64,000 nucleotides of DNA from Diplonema papillatum (taxonomy: Eukaryota; Euglenozoa; Diplonemea; Diplonemida; Diplonemidae): positions 1-64,000 of the forward strand of contig JAPJBO010000168.1 in assembly GCA_030068145.1 (NCBI GenBank). The letters are read 5' to 3'. Both the position numbers and the translations under genes were made by a program. Below the pieces are notes generated by a model. The model saw nothing but the letters and a program-made list of their open reading frames with translations, did no database searches and was not told where the DNA came from. Shown piece after piece: positions 30,245 through 39,648 of the stretch; the stretch's first letter is position 1, and each line of letters begins with the position of its first letter.

Positions 30245-30800
30245 GACTGCGAAATACTCGAAGGCGCCGCCCGGTGCTTATTTCGACGGAGGCTAGGTGG
30301 GGGGTATTGCAAAAACGAGCTTTGGGACGGTTGTGTGTTCAACACCGCAACTGGCTCTTGTCTGCGCCGCGTTTCGGTGCTCAGCATCATCAGCGCGGAA
30401 CCTGCGTGCCTGCAGACAGGACAGCGGTGTGAGTCTGGCTTGCCAGGCGGCTGTTCGTAGCTCGTCGGAAAGACTATCCATGCAACGAGAGCACAGGAAA
30501 ATCCGTCTCGGGAGTGAAAGCAACCAGATAAAAAAAACGCAGGGCACCCATAGTTGTGACTGCGACTCGCTAGAACGCACTGGTATGTCTTCTTTTCACC
30601 GCGAATCTGTGAGGTAAACTCCGCAGAGCAGACAGGGGTTGCCATGTGCAACGCCAAGAAGTACCACAGGAAGAGATAGTTGAGTCGCAGCCTTCGACAA
30701 AACAGATAGGGTGGCTCTATTCTTCGCTTTTTGTGTATTGTTTTCATGAAAAGCGGCCCTGTAGGCTTTCCGACTCCGCAGCACAAACTCAAAGAGGTCT
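30245..30800. repeat. Dispersed repeat family B, diverged copy
   Basis: Shares ordered blocks (CTGCAGACAGGACAGCGGTGTG, CGGCTGTTCGTAGCTCGTC, then CTCCGCAGAG) with the better copies at 52389-52830 and 53685-54110. Its left end is joined to a family-A-like start (AAATACTCGA). No coding capacity is apparent. Confidence 0.6.
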
Positions 30801-31033
30801 CGTCAACTATTCTCTGTAGTATTTGCATACCACCCATTCCACGAAAAAGTGTCACAGATTTTCCGTCTGAAAAGCAGCCCGTTTTGGGTCAAAATTTTGG
30901 AATTTTTGGGAAATTTTTTTTGGGATGGAAAGAGCTATCCCTGGCGATTATGGGCAAGCAATCAGCTCGCGTGGCGACCAAAATCTGGCGTGCAGATGGG
31001 CAAAAGGTCGGTTTTGGGGCTGTTTCAAAAACC

Positions 31034-31115
31034 CAAAAAAACGATTTCCGGCGGGAATCGAACCACCGACCCACAAACCCCTGTGTGGGTGTGGTAACCT
31101 CTGGACCATGGGCTA
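31034..31115 (-). ncRNA. tRNA-like unit, left, outward-facing
   Basis: The minus strand reads TAGCCCATGGTCCAGAGG (A-box-like) and GTGGTTCGATTCCCG (B box), then a T7 run. It aligns to the right-hand unit of the same element. A proper cloverleaf with anticodon loop is not evident, so it is probably a Pol III unit derived from a tRNA. Confidence 0.5.
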
Positions 31116-31324
31116 AAAAAACGGCGGAAATTCTTTTTGTTCACTACCGAGTGAGAATTTTTGGACTCATTTTGAGTTCTTCGCAAACCGGGCGAAATAA
31201 GCTCTGAGAGAGCAGAAATACCGTCCTGGGACACTGGAAACGAGTAAATGACGATCTCGCACTTTCCGATAAGAATTCCAACTGAGCAGGCGCTAAAAGC
31301 GAATTTTGGCCCGAGGTTTGGCAA

Positions 31325-31400
31325 CATAGCCTAACGGTTACCGCACCCTCCTGGGCCCCTGTAGGCCGTGGTTCGATTCCCCCGGTCCGATTTTTTTTTT
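31325..31400 (+). ncRNA. tRNA-like unit, right, outward-facing
   Basis: TAGCCTAACGGTTACCGC (A-box-like) and GTGGTTCGATTCCCCC (B box) precede a run of at least ten T. It is homologous to the unit at 31034-31115 but opposite in orientation, so transcription of both would diverge toward the element's ends. Confidence 0.5.
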
Positions 31401-32259
31401 TTGCGATTTTTCGGTGTGAAAAGCAGCCGTCTGGAAATTATTTTCGAGGTCTTTTTGGGAAATCTTTTGGTTTTCGAGTAGTTCTGGGATGCGCGATTAT
31501 GGGCAAGCTGCCAGCTAGCCCAGCGATCAAAATCTGACCCCCTCCTGGATGCAGAGAGAAAAAAAACCGATCTCCAGGACCCCATTTTTTCGGGTGCCGA
31601 CCTCCATTTCCGGGGGGGGGGTCGGTCAAAAATTTTATCCGACCAAATATTCGGAAAGCCCTGTCCTCAACGGATTCAAACGTGTCCTCAAAATCTCGAA
31701 ACCGACCATTTTCGGACCTGCAGATGGAAATTTTCGGCAGAAATCCGAAAAAAGCCGAAATCTGTGACACTTTTTCGTGGAATGGGTGATACTTTCAAGA
31801 AGAAAAAAGACAGGCGCTTCGTTTTGTTTGTGCGTGCCCCGGCTGATCGACTGTGTGCTACCTCTGTTTCTTCATTCAATGTAGATATCCTGAATCGACT
31901 CCCAAAACACGCTTGTCTGCGTCTTTTGTAGAGGTCAAAGTTCGCTGGAGAATCCGGGATTTTAGAGTCTCCGGGTGACCTTCGTCAAATGGGGTTTTTT
32001 TTAGCCTTCACGATGCATTGTAGGGCATCCCACGAAGATTGGAAGTACGATAACGCAAGACATCGGTTTCCCAGTCCCAGGAAACAAGGTCCGTGACTGT
32101 CGCAATAGGATCCAGCGTCCGAGCGAATTCTCGAAGTCTTCGTGGGGGGCATGGTTCCATCGCCGTGCGCATCTTTGTTGCGCATCTTTGTTGCGCTTTA
32201 CCTTTCTTACAATTAAGAGCGAGAGTCCTGTACACTGCAAAGCTTGCTAACCCACTGTC

Positions 32260-32352
32260 TCGTGCCCAGACTCTGACCTAAGCGGTGACATCCAGCCTCA
32301 GAAGCTGGAGTTAAAGAGGGTGCGTTCGAGTCGCACCCGACAACAGCGGGTC
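32260..32352 (+). ncRNA. tRNA-Leu(CAG)-like sequence
   Basis: It contains a perfect anticodon-type arm (CCAGC, 7-base loop CTCAGAA with CAG at 34-36, GCTGG) and a perfect T arm (GTGCG, TTCGAGT, CGCAC). The 5' acceptor strand that should pair with CCGACAA is not found, and the D arm is poor. The arm recurs at about 12559-12580 and 63361-63385. It is most likely a tRNA-derived SINE or pseudogene rather than a working tRNA. Confidence 0.45.
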
Positions 32353-32936
32353 TGGTTTGCCAGGCGGCTGTTCGTAGGCCGCCGACAAGGCCACACCACA
32401 CGACCCCCACTTGGGCAACAGCGCTGCCGCGGAGGGAGTGGGTGTGGGGTGGATTCTTCTCGCGTTTATTGAGGTTTAGAGGTTCGGTGTTTTAGGAATG
32501 ATTCCACACTTTAACTACGGCTAGCCAAGTTTGTAAGTGTTGCGACCGACGCCAAGAGAAATTATTCTCCTTCGAAAAATGGGCGTTTTCTGTGTATAGC
32601 TCGCTTTGAGAATCCGGGATTTTCAAAAGTCTCTACGTGACCTTCGTCGAATGGGTTCTTTCGTAGTGAGGTGAGTTGATGTGTGGTCAGAAAAAAGATG
32701 GGTATATTTGGAAAAAGGGGCGGTGGGTGTAGGTGCGGGTCTTCGAAGCCTGTGTGCTGCATCTGCATTTACTTTCATATAGTTTGGGAGGTCACATTTT
32801 TACCTTACCGGGGAAAATCCCCGGTGGTGTCAGCCAAAAGGTCGAAGGTCCCCCCCCCCCCCCCCCCCCCGGTGGTTTTTTGTTTGAAAACCCACAAAAT
32901 GTGCATCCAACTTTTTTTTTGCCCCATTGGACAGTA

Positions 32937-33008
32937 GCCCAGTCGCAAGATCACCGCGTTCGAGGCCGACGGTGCACGGTTCGAATCCCGCAGCTGGCAT
33001 TTTTCTCG
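32937..33008 (+). ncRNA. tRNA-like unit with T-run terminator
   Basis: TAGCCCAGTCGCAAG (A-box-like), CGGTTCGAATCCCG (B box) and TTTTT follow in order. Its 5' part resembles the two units in the TIR element at 30831-31788. No convincing anticodon arm is seen. Confidence 0.45.
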
Positions 33009-33683
33009 AGATCCAATCTTCAATCAATTCCGTCAACCTTGAACTTTTTCCCGGGCGACTGTACAACCTACTACTGTCGTAGTACTGCTACTCCGTCACG
33101 TCAGTACTGTAGTCCTACGACACCCCAAATCCAGCCTGTCGTTGCATCGAGTCGTCGCTGTCAGTCGGCGCCACCACATTGATGACAATCCCACCTTGAC
33201 TTTTTGCACCGCACTTTCTAGCGTTATTTCGTGAGTTTCCCCACCCGGACTCCGCCGACCAAGGAATCCTGGTGTTCATTTTGTCGATAGAAGGCACTCT
33301 CGACGAGTCTCGTCAAGTCTCGAACCAGCTGAATCGAGGAATCCAGTTGAGCCTTGAGCCTCGAACTTGAGCTTAAATGCCTCCCGTTTCCGTTCCGAAT
33401 CGAGGCTCTCGGATTCGGGACGGAAGTTTCATTTGGCAGTAGCTGAGTTACAGTGAGTAACCGTCATCAAGACATGGGCGTATTCAGTCTGACAGGCATC
33501 ACACCGTCATTCAGTTGCGACCCGGCCTACCGTCGTATCAAGCATTCAAGTCTCATCAACAATCAAGTTTGGATGAACTTCTTCTTCGCAATATTCACGT
33601 CATTGGAAGCTTGCCAGAATGGGAAGTCAGGGAAAGGACGAAGGAGATCCTGATTCAGGACTGAAGAACACGTTGAGTCAGAC
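33009..33683. other. Stretch with no recognised gene
   Basis: Contains GTAGTACTG-type short repeats and CGAGTCTCG inverted pieces (33295-33360), but no coding region or known repeat family. Confidence 0.4.
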
Positions 33684-35996
33684 TCAGAGAGAGCGGATCC
33701 TGACGATCGATTCCCGATGCTCGGGGAGGAGCCGATCCTCGACTTCGAGCTCAGGCCAGTCGCCCACATCACCTTCCGCATCACCAACAGTCCCCTCTGA
33801 CGAGCACTCGTCAGGAGGAAGGGAAGCAGCCTCGCTGAGCACGTCTTCGAAGCGGATCTCGCTTTCGTCGCTCTCTGAGTCTGACCCCACAGGCGTTGTG
33901 CCTGACGGCCGGCCTTCCGTCGCAACCACGTGAATGGGCTGCAGGTACTTCAGCATGCTGTTCTGCGAGTTGGCCATGCGAAGCACCTTCTTCTCTCGGT
34001 CGGTGCCGAGGGTTTTCTTTGCTTCCGCCCGGGCGGCATTCCGTGTCTTCCCTAACACCATGAAAGCCGTCTCAAGGGCAGAGAAAGCGTTTTTGGCCTC
34101 GGCGGAGGCATTCTGTTCCTCCTGGTGTGCCTCGTCATGTTCACTCTTCAAAACTTCGAGCTTCTCCAAGCGCTCCGCTCGCCCGAGGCATTTCCACGCG
34201 TTGTACTTGACCTTCAACTCGCGGTTCACATACCCAACACCCTTTCCGAGCTTCTGTATGCTGTTCCAAAGCTCCAACTTCTCTCGGGAGCACAAAACGG
34301 AGACAGTGTGCGGTTGACTCGCGGAGGACGTGTTGGGATCGGCCGCTGGGGTTGTCACAGCCGAGGCAGCGTGAGGTTGAGCAGCGGGCGACGAGGAGGA
34401 CGCAGTCAAGTCTGTGGCTGAAACGCGTCGAGGCGGGGGCACTGCTGCAGGAGAGTCCCGTCTCTTCCTTTTGGCAGCCCGGGACGAAACGGGGGCAGTG
34501 TGTGTTTGACCTTCAGGGCCCGAGGAGGATGTTGAGGGGTTGGCGGTCGGGGTTGTCGCAGGAGGTTGAGCCGCGCGGGACAAGGGGGACTCAGTCAACT
34601 CCGCCACGCGGTTGGCCAGTGTGGCCATCGTGGCTTCCAGAGCCGCCAGCCGCTCGCTCGACACCGAGTCGGCGTTCAGTTCTCGCCTTGGCATCGCAGT
34701 CAGATGCTGCTGATGGCCAGCGCTGGCATCGGTTGTATCGGCGATATGATCTCGCGCAGCATCTGCCCTGCGAGTCGATCTGCCGTCCAGGGTGTTTGAC
34801 TCCTGATCGGCTGGAGCTATGGCGTTGAATTGTGGCGGAGGCGGGGGCATTGCTGCTTCAGCAGGGCAGTCCCTTCTCTTCCTTTTGCCAGTCAAAGCTG
34901 TGTGCAGTTGAGAAACTGCGTCGTCCGTTGGCGTTGTCGCTGTAGGCTGCGCGGGGCACGAGGAAGACCCGGTCAAGTCGGCAAACTCTGTCACGATGCC
35001 AGTATCGGCGTCGATGACGCACTTGTCCCCGGTGGTTGCCTCGAGCCCCATCTGTTTGACCAGATCTGGATTCATGCGCAGTGCAAAGTTCTTCGGCAGG
35101 TACACGTAAATGTAGTGCCCTGTTCCGCTGGGCCCGCGCGACGACGGCAAGAACACGATGTTCTGCTCAAACCGATCTCTTCCGCTTCCCCCCAAGCACA
35201 ATCGGAAGAGTTCCCAGCTGTGGAGGAACCCTATGCGGTGTTTCGCGGCAAATGCCTGGACTGCCGTTGTCCCCAGCCCGTCGGTGGCGCACGTCTCCAA
35301 GGTGGTGCCGTACTCCAGCGCGCACTCACGCAGCATATCCTTGCTGACTGCTGCAGGGGGTAGGTGATGCACGGCCATCACGCTCGCGTACAGAGCGCAA
35401 GTCAACCCCTCCTGCACCGTGTTCAACCAGGTCACCAACGTAGTTGCTGTCGACAGACAAGCAACCAGTCGGTGAGAGAAGAACTGGCCCCACCCAGACG
35501 ACGAGTCAGCAACAACCGCGGTGAGGCTCAGCGGTTCTTGCTGGGTTGAAGTGTCTCCCATCGCTTCCAGTTGCTCAACCAAGGTGAGCTCCATGACACC
35601 TTCTTCGACTTGCTCCGTGGCGTCATTCTCTGATCCCTTGTCCACGGTGAGCTCCATGACAGCTTCTGCGACTTGCTCCGTGGCGTCACTATCCGATGGT
35701 CCCTTATCCGGAGAAGCGACCTGTGTGTGCTCCGGACAGTTGATGCATATAAAGCGTCTTCGCCCTTGACCTCTTCCCACATCCGTCGTGGCATACAGCC
35801 CTCTTCTCTTCAGCTCTTTTGCTACGAACATCTGGTAGCCCTTGCTGCGACAACCTCCAAACTCCTCCCAAGTCTTTCTGCAAACCACTAACCGTCCACT
35901 AGTCGCCTCGTTCACGAAAGTGGTGCACGACGTCTCCTGCCGCATCATGGCACTCACCAACTCGGACTCGCTGTTCTGACATGGCGACGACATCAC
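33684..35996 (-). CDS. Uncharacterised 770-aa protein, possibly element-borne
   Basis: This is one uninterrupted frame in GC-rich codons. Residues about 20-95 form a small domain ending in CINC. Two near-identical acidic segments (ATEQV.E.VMELT) follow. Residues about 180-310 hold a domain with ALYASVMAVHHLPP and GTGHYIYVYLP. The order of a Cys-containing helix and a late GHY strand faintly recalls OTU-like cysteine proteases. Two basic KRKRRD segments, each followed by Pro runs, flank a Ser/Thr-rich linker. A helical C-terminus (about 600-690) is followed by an acidic tail. No membrane segment. It neighbours the satellite and a retroelement in the same orientation, so it may belong to a mobile element. 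Function is not assigned. Confidence 0.6.
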   Translation of the reverse strand: MMSSPCQNSESELVSAMMRQETSCTTFVNEATSGRLVVCRKTWEEFGGCRSKGYQMFVAKELKRRGLYATTDVGRGQGRRRFICINCPEHTQVASPDKGPSDSDATEQVAEAVMELTVDKGSENDATEQVEEGVMELTLVEQLEAMGDTSTQQEPLSLTAVVADSSSGWGQFFSHRLVACLSTATTLVTWLNTVQEGLTCALYASVMAVHHLPPAAVSKDMLRECALEYGTTLETCATDGLGTTAVQAFAAKHRIGFLHSWELFRLCLGGSGRDRFEQNIVFLPSSRGPSGTGHYIYVYLPKNFALRMNPDLVKQMGLEATTGDKCVIDADTGIVTEFADLTGSSSCPAQPTATTPTDDAVSQLHTALTGKRKRRDCPAEAAMPPPPPQFNAIAPADQESNTLDGRSTRRADAARDHIADTTDASAGHQQHLTAMPRRELNADSVSSERLAALEATMATLANRVAELTESPLSRAAQPPATTPTANPSTSSSGPEGQTHTAPVSSRAAKRKRRDSPAAVPPPRRVSATDLTASSSSPAAQPHAASAVTTPAADPNTSSASQPHTVSVLCSREKLELWNSIQKLGKGVGYVNRELKVKYNAWKCLGRAERLEKLEVLKSEHDEAHQEEQNASAEAKNAFSALETAFMVLGKTRNAARAEAKKTLGTDREKKVLRMANSQNSMLKYLQPIHVVATEGRPSGTTPVGSDSESDESEIRFEDVLSEAASLPPDECSSEGTVGDAEGDVGDWPELEVEDRLLPEHRESIVRIRSL

Positions 35997-36601
35997 GTTA
36001 ACCTCAACTTCTGTCTAGACCCTGTTTCGATTTCGGAATAAAAGAGTTCTCACGCTACAGAAACGACAATCCATCAATATGTTCCGCGCTACCCGCGCTA
36101 CCGTACGCAACCTTGGAAAGCTACATTTCCTTTTCCACACGCAACCCGACCAGAATTCTCCTTATGATGCTACACTTCCTTTTCCAGACGAAACCCGACC
36201 AGAATTCTTCCGATGAAACTCGACCAGATGACACTCACTATTTTTGAACCGTGGAAGGTTATCACATCATTATCGACTACTGCCAGCTTTGCGCTGACCG
36301 GCCTCTTCGTTTGTGAGCAGAGAACTAAAGGATGGAGGAACTACGAATGACGACTGGGTGCTTTGGCACAACGGGAGCAAGTCAAACATCAGCACCGGTT
36401 CTCTAGACATCTTCTTCCGCATTGGCCCATTTTCGATCTCTCAACGTGCACAACGTAACTCAGTTGGAGATCCGACTCCTCCGTGATTATCATGGAACAA
36501 CTTGACGACCGAATTGCAGGCCTCCTGCTTCGCCTACCTCTTCAAAGGGCCGGGACACCTCATCAAAGCTAAGACTGTACCTGTTTTGGGGGCTGTGCGT
36601 T
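35997..36601. other. Upstream spacer of the 770-aa frame
   Basis: No gene supported. Contains a short direct repeat (about 36127-36155 and 36174-36205, AATTCT-type blocks with CCCGACCAGAATTC). It could hold the promoter of the minus-strand frame. Confidence 0.4.
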
Positions 36602-37909
36602 GGAAACCCCTCCTCGATGGTGGGCAGACCTCAATGATCACCGCAAAATGCGGTCGAAGACCCTCCTCATTGATGGGGACACCTCAAAATGCGGTGGCAA
36701 CACTTTACCCTTGATGGGGACACCTCAAAACGTGGTGGAAACACCTTACCATTGATGGGGACACCTCAAAATGCGGTGGAAACACCTTACCCTTGATGGG
36801 GACACCTCAAAACGCGGTGGAAACACCTTACCCTTGATGGGGACACCTCAAAATGCGGTGGAAACACCTTACCCTTGATGGGGACACCTCAAAATGCGGT
36901 GGAAACACCTTACCCTTGATGGGGACACCTCAAAATGCGGTGGAAACACCTTACCCTTGATGGGGACACCTCAAAATGCGGTGGAAACACCTTACCCTTG
37001 ATGGGGACACCTCAAAATGCGGTGGAAACACTTTACCCTTGATGGGGACACCTCAAAACGTGGTGGAAACACCTTACCCTTGATGGGGACACCTCAAAAT
37101 GCGGTGGAAACACCTTACCCTTGATGGGGACACCTCAAAACGCGGTGGAAACACCTTACCATTGATGGGGACACCTCAAAATGCGGTGGAAACACCTTAC
37201 CCTTGATGGGGACACCTCAAAATGCGGTGGAAACACCTTACCCTTGATGGGGACACCTCAAAATGCGGTGGAAACACCTTACCCTTGATGGGGACACCTC
37301 AAAATGCGGTGGAAACACTTTACCCTTGATGGGGACACCTCAAAATGCGGTGGAAACACCTTACCCTTGATGGGGACACCTCAAAATGCGGTGGAAACAC
37401 CTTACCATTGATGGGGACACCTCAAAATGCGGTGGAAACACCTTACCCTTGATGGGGACACCTCAAAATGCGGTGGAAACACCTTACCATTGATGGGGAC
37501 ACCTCAAAATGCGGTGGAAACACCTTACCCTTGATGGGGACACCTCAAAATGCGGTGGAAACACCTTACCCTTGATGGGGACACCTCAAAATGCGGTGGA
37601 AACACCTTACCATTGATGGGGACACCTCAAAATGCGGTGGAAACACCTTACCCTTGATGGGGACACCTCAAAACGTAGTGGAAACACCTTACCATTGATG
37701 GGGACACCTCAAAATGCGGTGGAAACACCTTACCCTTGATGGGGACACCTCAAAATGCGGTGGAAACACCTTACCCTTGATGGGGACACCTCAAAACGTG
37801 GTGGAAACACCTTACCCTTGATGGGGACACCTCAAAATGCGGTGGAAACACCTTACCATTGATGGGGACACCTCAAAATGCGGTGGAAACACCTTACCCT
37901 TGATGGGGA
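36602..37909. repeat. 41-bp satellite, left block (~30 units)
   Basis: Tandem 41-bp units (GATGGGGACACCTCAAAATG, then CGGTGGAAACACCTTACCCTT) differ only at a few sites (for example AATGCGG/AACGTGG, ACCCTTG/ACCATTG). The first units are degenerate. The array is split at 37909/37910 by a retroelement and continues at 39649. Confidence 0.95.
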
Positions 37910-39648
37910 ATTCTCCGCCGGCTACTCACTCAGGCATGGGCACATGCTTCTGTCTTTCCAGCTCAGGACAAAGGGGAAAAGGGGAGAAATCACTTCCGTT
38001 GGGGTAACCCCCCCGAGATAGCCACGGTTGATGAGAGAACAGGCTAGCCCAGGAGGTCACGGGGGACGGAGGGTGGGAACCCAGCGCACCCGGATCTCGC
38101 CACTAATGCAGCGGACACGAACTCAATGATGCTCCCTCGCACGAGGGGGACGAATGCCGCACGGCAAGATGTGCAAAGGGGTGGGAGGGAGGGAAAAGGA
38201 ATTCCTACCCGGCCAACCGATATATTCCTGGAGAGCGTTCGTTTGCCTTTGTGGAATTCCCACGATGGATCGCAAGAATTCTCCGCCGGCTACTCACTCA
38301 GGCATGGGCACATGCTTCTGTCTTTCCAGCTCAGGACAAAGGGGAAAAGGGGAGAAATCACTTCCGTTGGGGTAACCCCCCCGAGATAGCCACGGTTGAT
38401 GAGAGAACAGGCTAGCCCAGGAGGTCACACCGCCGGACCCATCACGCCAGTCAGAAAGCTCCTGACCGCCAGTGACATATCCGAAAGGTTTTGTTCGGTG
38501 AGAGATGCCAACGGCACCCGCGATGGCAGATCAGCGGGATTCCCTGCACTCCTCACCCATCTAACGGACAACGCAACCTTCAGTTGCTGCAAACACAACA
38601 AAGCACGAACAACCGCATCGTTCAAGTTCCGCGATCGTAAACACGCGCCCTTTCGGGCCACCCCTTGCACAGAGGTGTTGTCCACGATGACCGTTACCGT
38701 GGACCCGGCGTACGCCGGCGAGATGGCCTTCACGGATCTCTCAAAGGCCATAGCTTCAAGCTCGTTTATGTGGAGGCGCTTCTCCACACGATTCCAACAA
38801 GAGCCGACGACTACCATGTCGTTGGTGTCGACGTCGACGAGTACACCTCCCCAACCATCAAGGCTGGCATCCACGAACACTGCCAACTTCGGCGATTGAT
38901 TAGCGACTGGAACAATTCGGCGACGCTGAACACGCTGCATCCACGAGGGGAGCGCGCGCTGCAGACCGTGTGACAGAACCACGTTCTCGTCAAGACACTT
39001 CTCGCCCCGATTGAGGGCGTTCGTCAGCCGTCGAAAAAACTTCAGGGCGAAGTAGTACTCGCCCACGTAGACTCCGGCAATCGCCGACGCGTGCAGCAAG
39101 CGACCAGCTAGGGATTCGATTCCGGCGGCTGACATCTTACCCGCTCGAACACTCTCCTCGGCGCGCTGCAAACGCGATTGCATCTTGGCGGAGACGCCCA
39201 CGGTGCCGTCGCTATGCTTCCAGTCGACGCCAAGAAACTCATAGCGGCATGCCGCGGTCCTCGTATCCGCAGCCTTCCACGTAATGCGTGCCTCGGCAGC
39301 CAAGGCGTCCAGATCCGACGTCGCCTTCAACACGAGGTTGCGTGGCCCCGCGTATCTGATGTTGTCCACCCAGACGTGGACCAGCACCTCCGACGACACT
39401 GCATGCCTGCCGTCGACGTAGTCCGGGTGCCCTGCGGTCGTCGACGCCAATGTGTGCATCAGCTCGGGTGCACACGAATGGCCCATCGGTAGCCTCGTCA
39501 ATTGCCACCAGTTGCCGCCGCCGTCCTGAAAGGCGAAAAGTCGGCGAGACGCAGCTGGGATCTCAAAAGGAATTCCTACCCGGCCAACCGATATATTCCT
39601 GGAGAGCGTTCGTTTGCCTTTGTGGAATTCCCACGATGGATCGCAAGA
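37910..39648 (-). mobile_element. Young tyrosine-recombinase-type retroelement, incomplete, in the satellite
   Basis: The element lies precisely inside one satellite unit, with no target duplication. It is built of two repeated end segments: 151 bp at 37910-38060 and 38278-38428, and 84 bp at 38194-38277 and 39565-39648. As far as I can read, the two copies of each are identical. Between 38429 and 39564 is a minus-strand reverse transcriptase/RNase H region. The arrangement matches the split direct repeats of Ngaro/VIPER-like DIRS-order elements, or a full copy beside a deleted one. Gag-like and recombinase parts are missing, so it is incomplete. Identical ends imply a very recent arrival. 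Confidence 0.8.

Larger units (their letters stand above)
30831..31788. mobile_element. Non-autonomous TIR element, 958 bp, with two tRNA-like units
   Basis: It has perfect 31-bp terminal inverted repeats (30831-30861 and 31758-31788) and is flanked by ATAC on both sides (30827-30830, 31789-31792), a 4-bp target duplication. Inside, two tRNA-like units with T runs point outward (31034-31115 minus, 31325-31400 plus). A ~130-bp block (30866-30990) recurs in direct orientation at about 31408-31535, with the string GCGATTATGGGCAAGC in both. No protein is encoded. Intact ends imply mobility in trans by an unknown transposase. Confidence 0.85.

Noticed and set aside
32260-32352. Functional tRNA-Leu gene
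   Set aside because: The anticodon and T arms are good, but no matching 5' acceptor strand or D arm is found and the arm recurs as a dispersed repeat.
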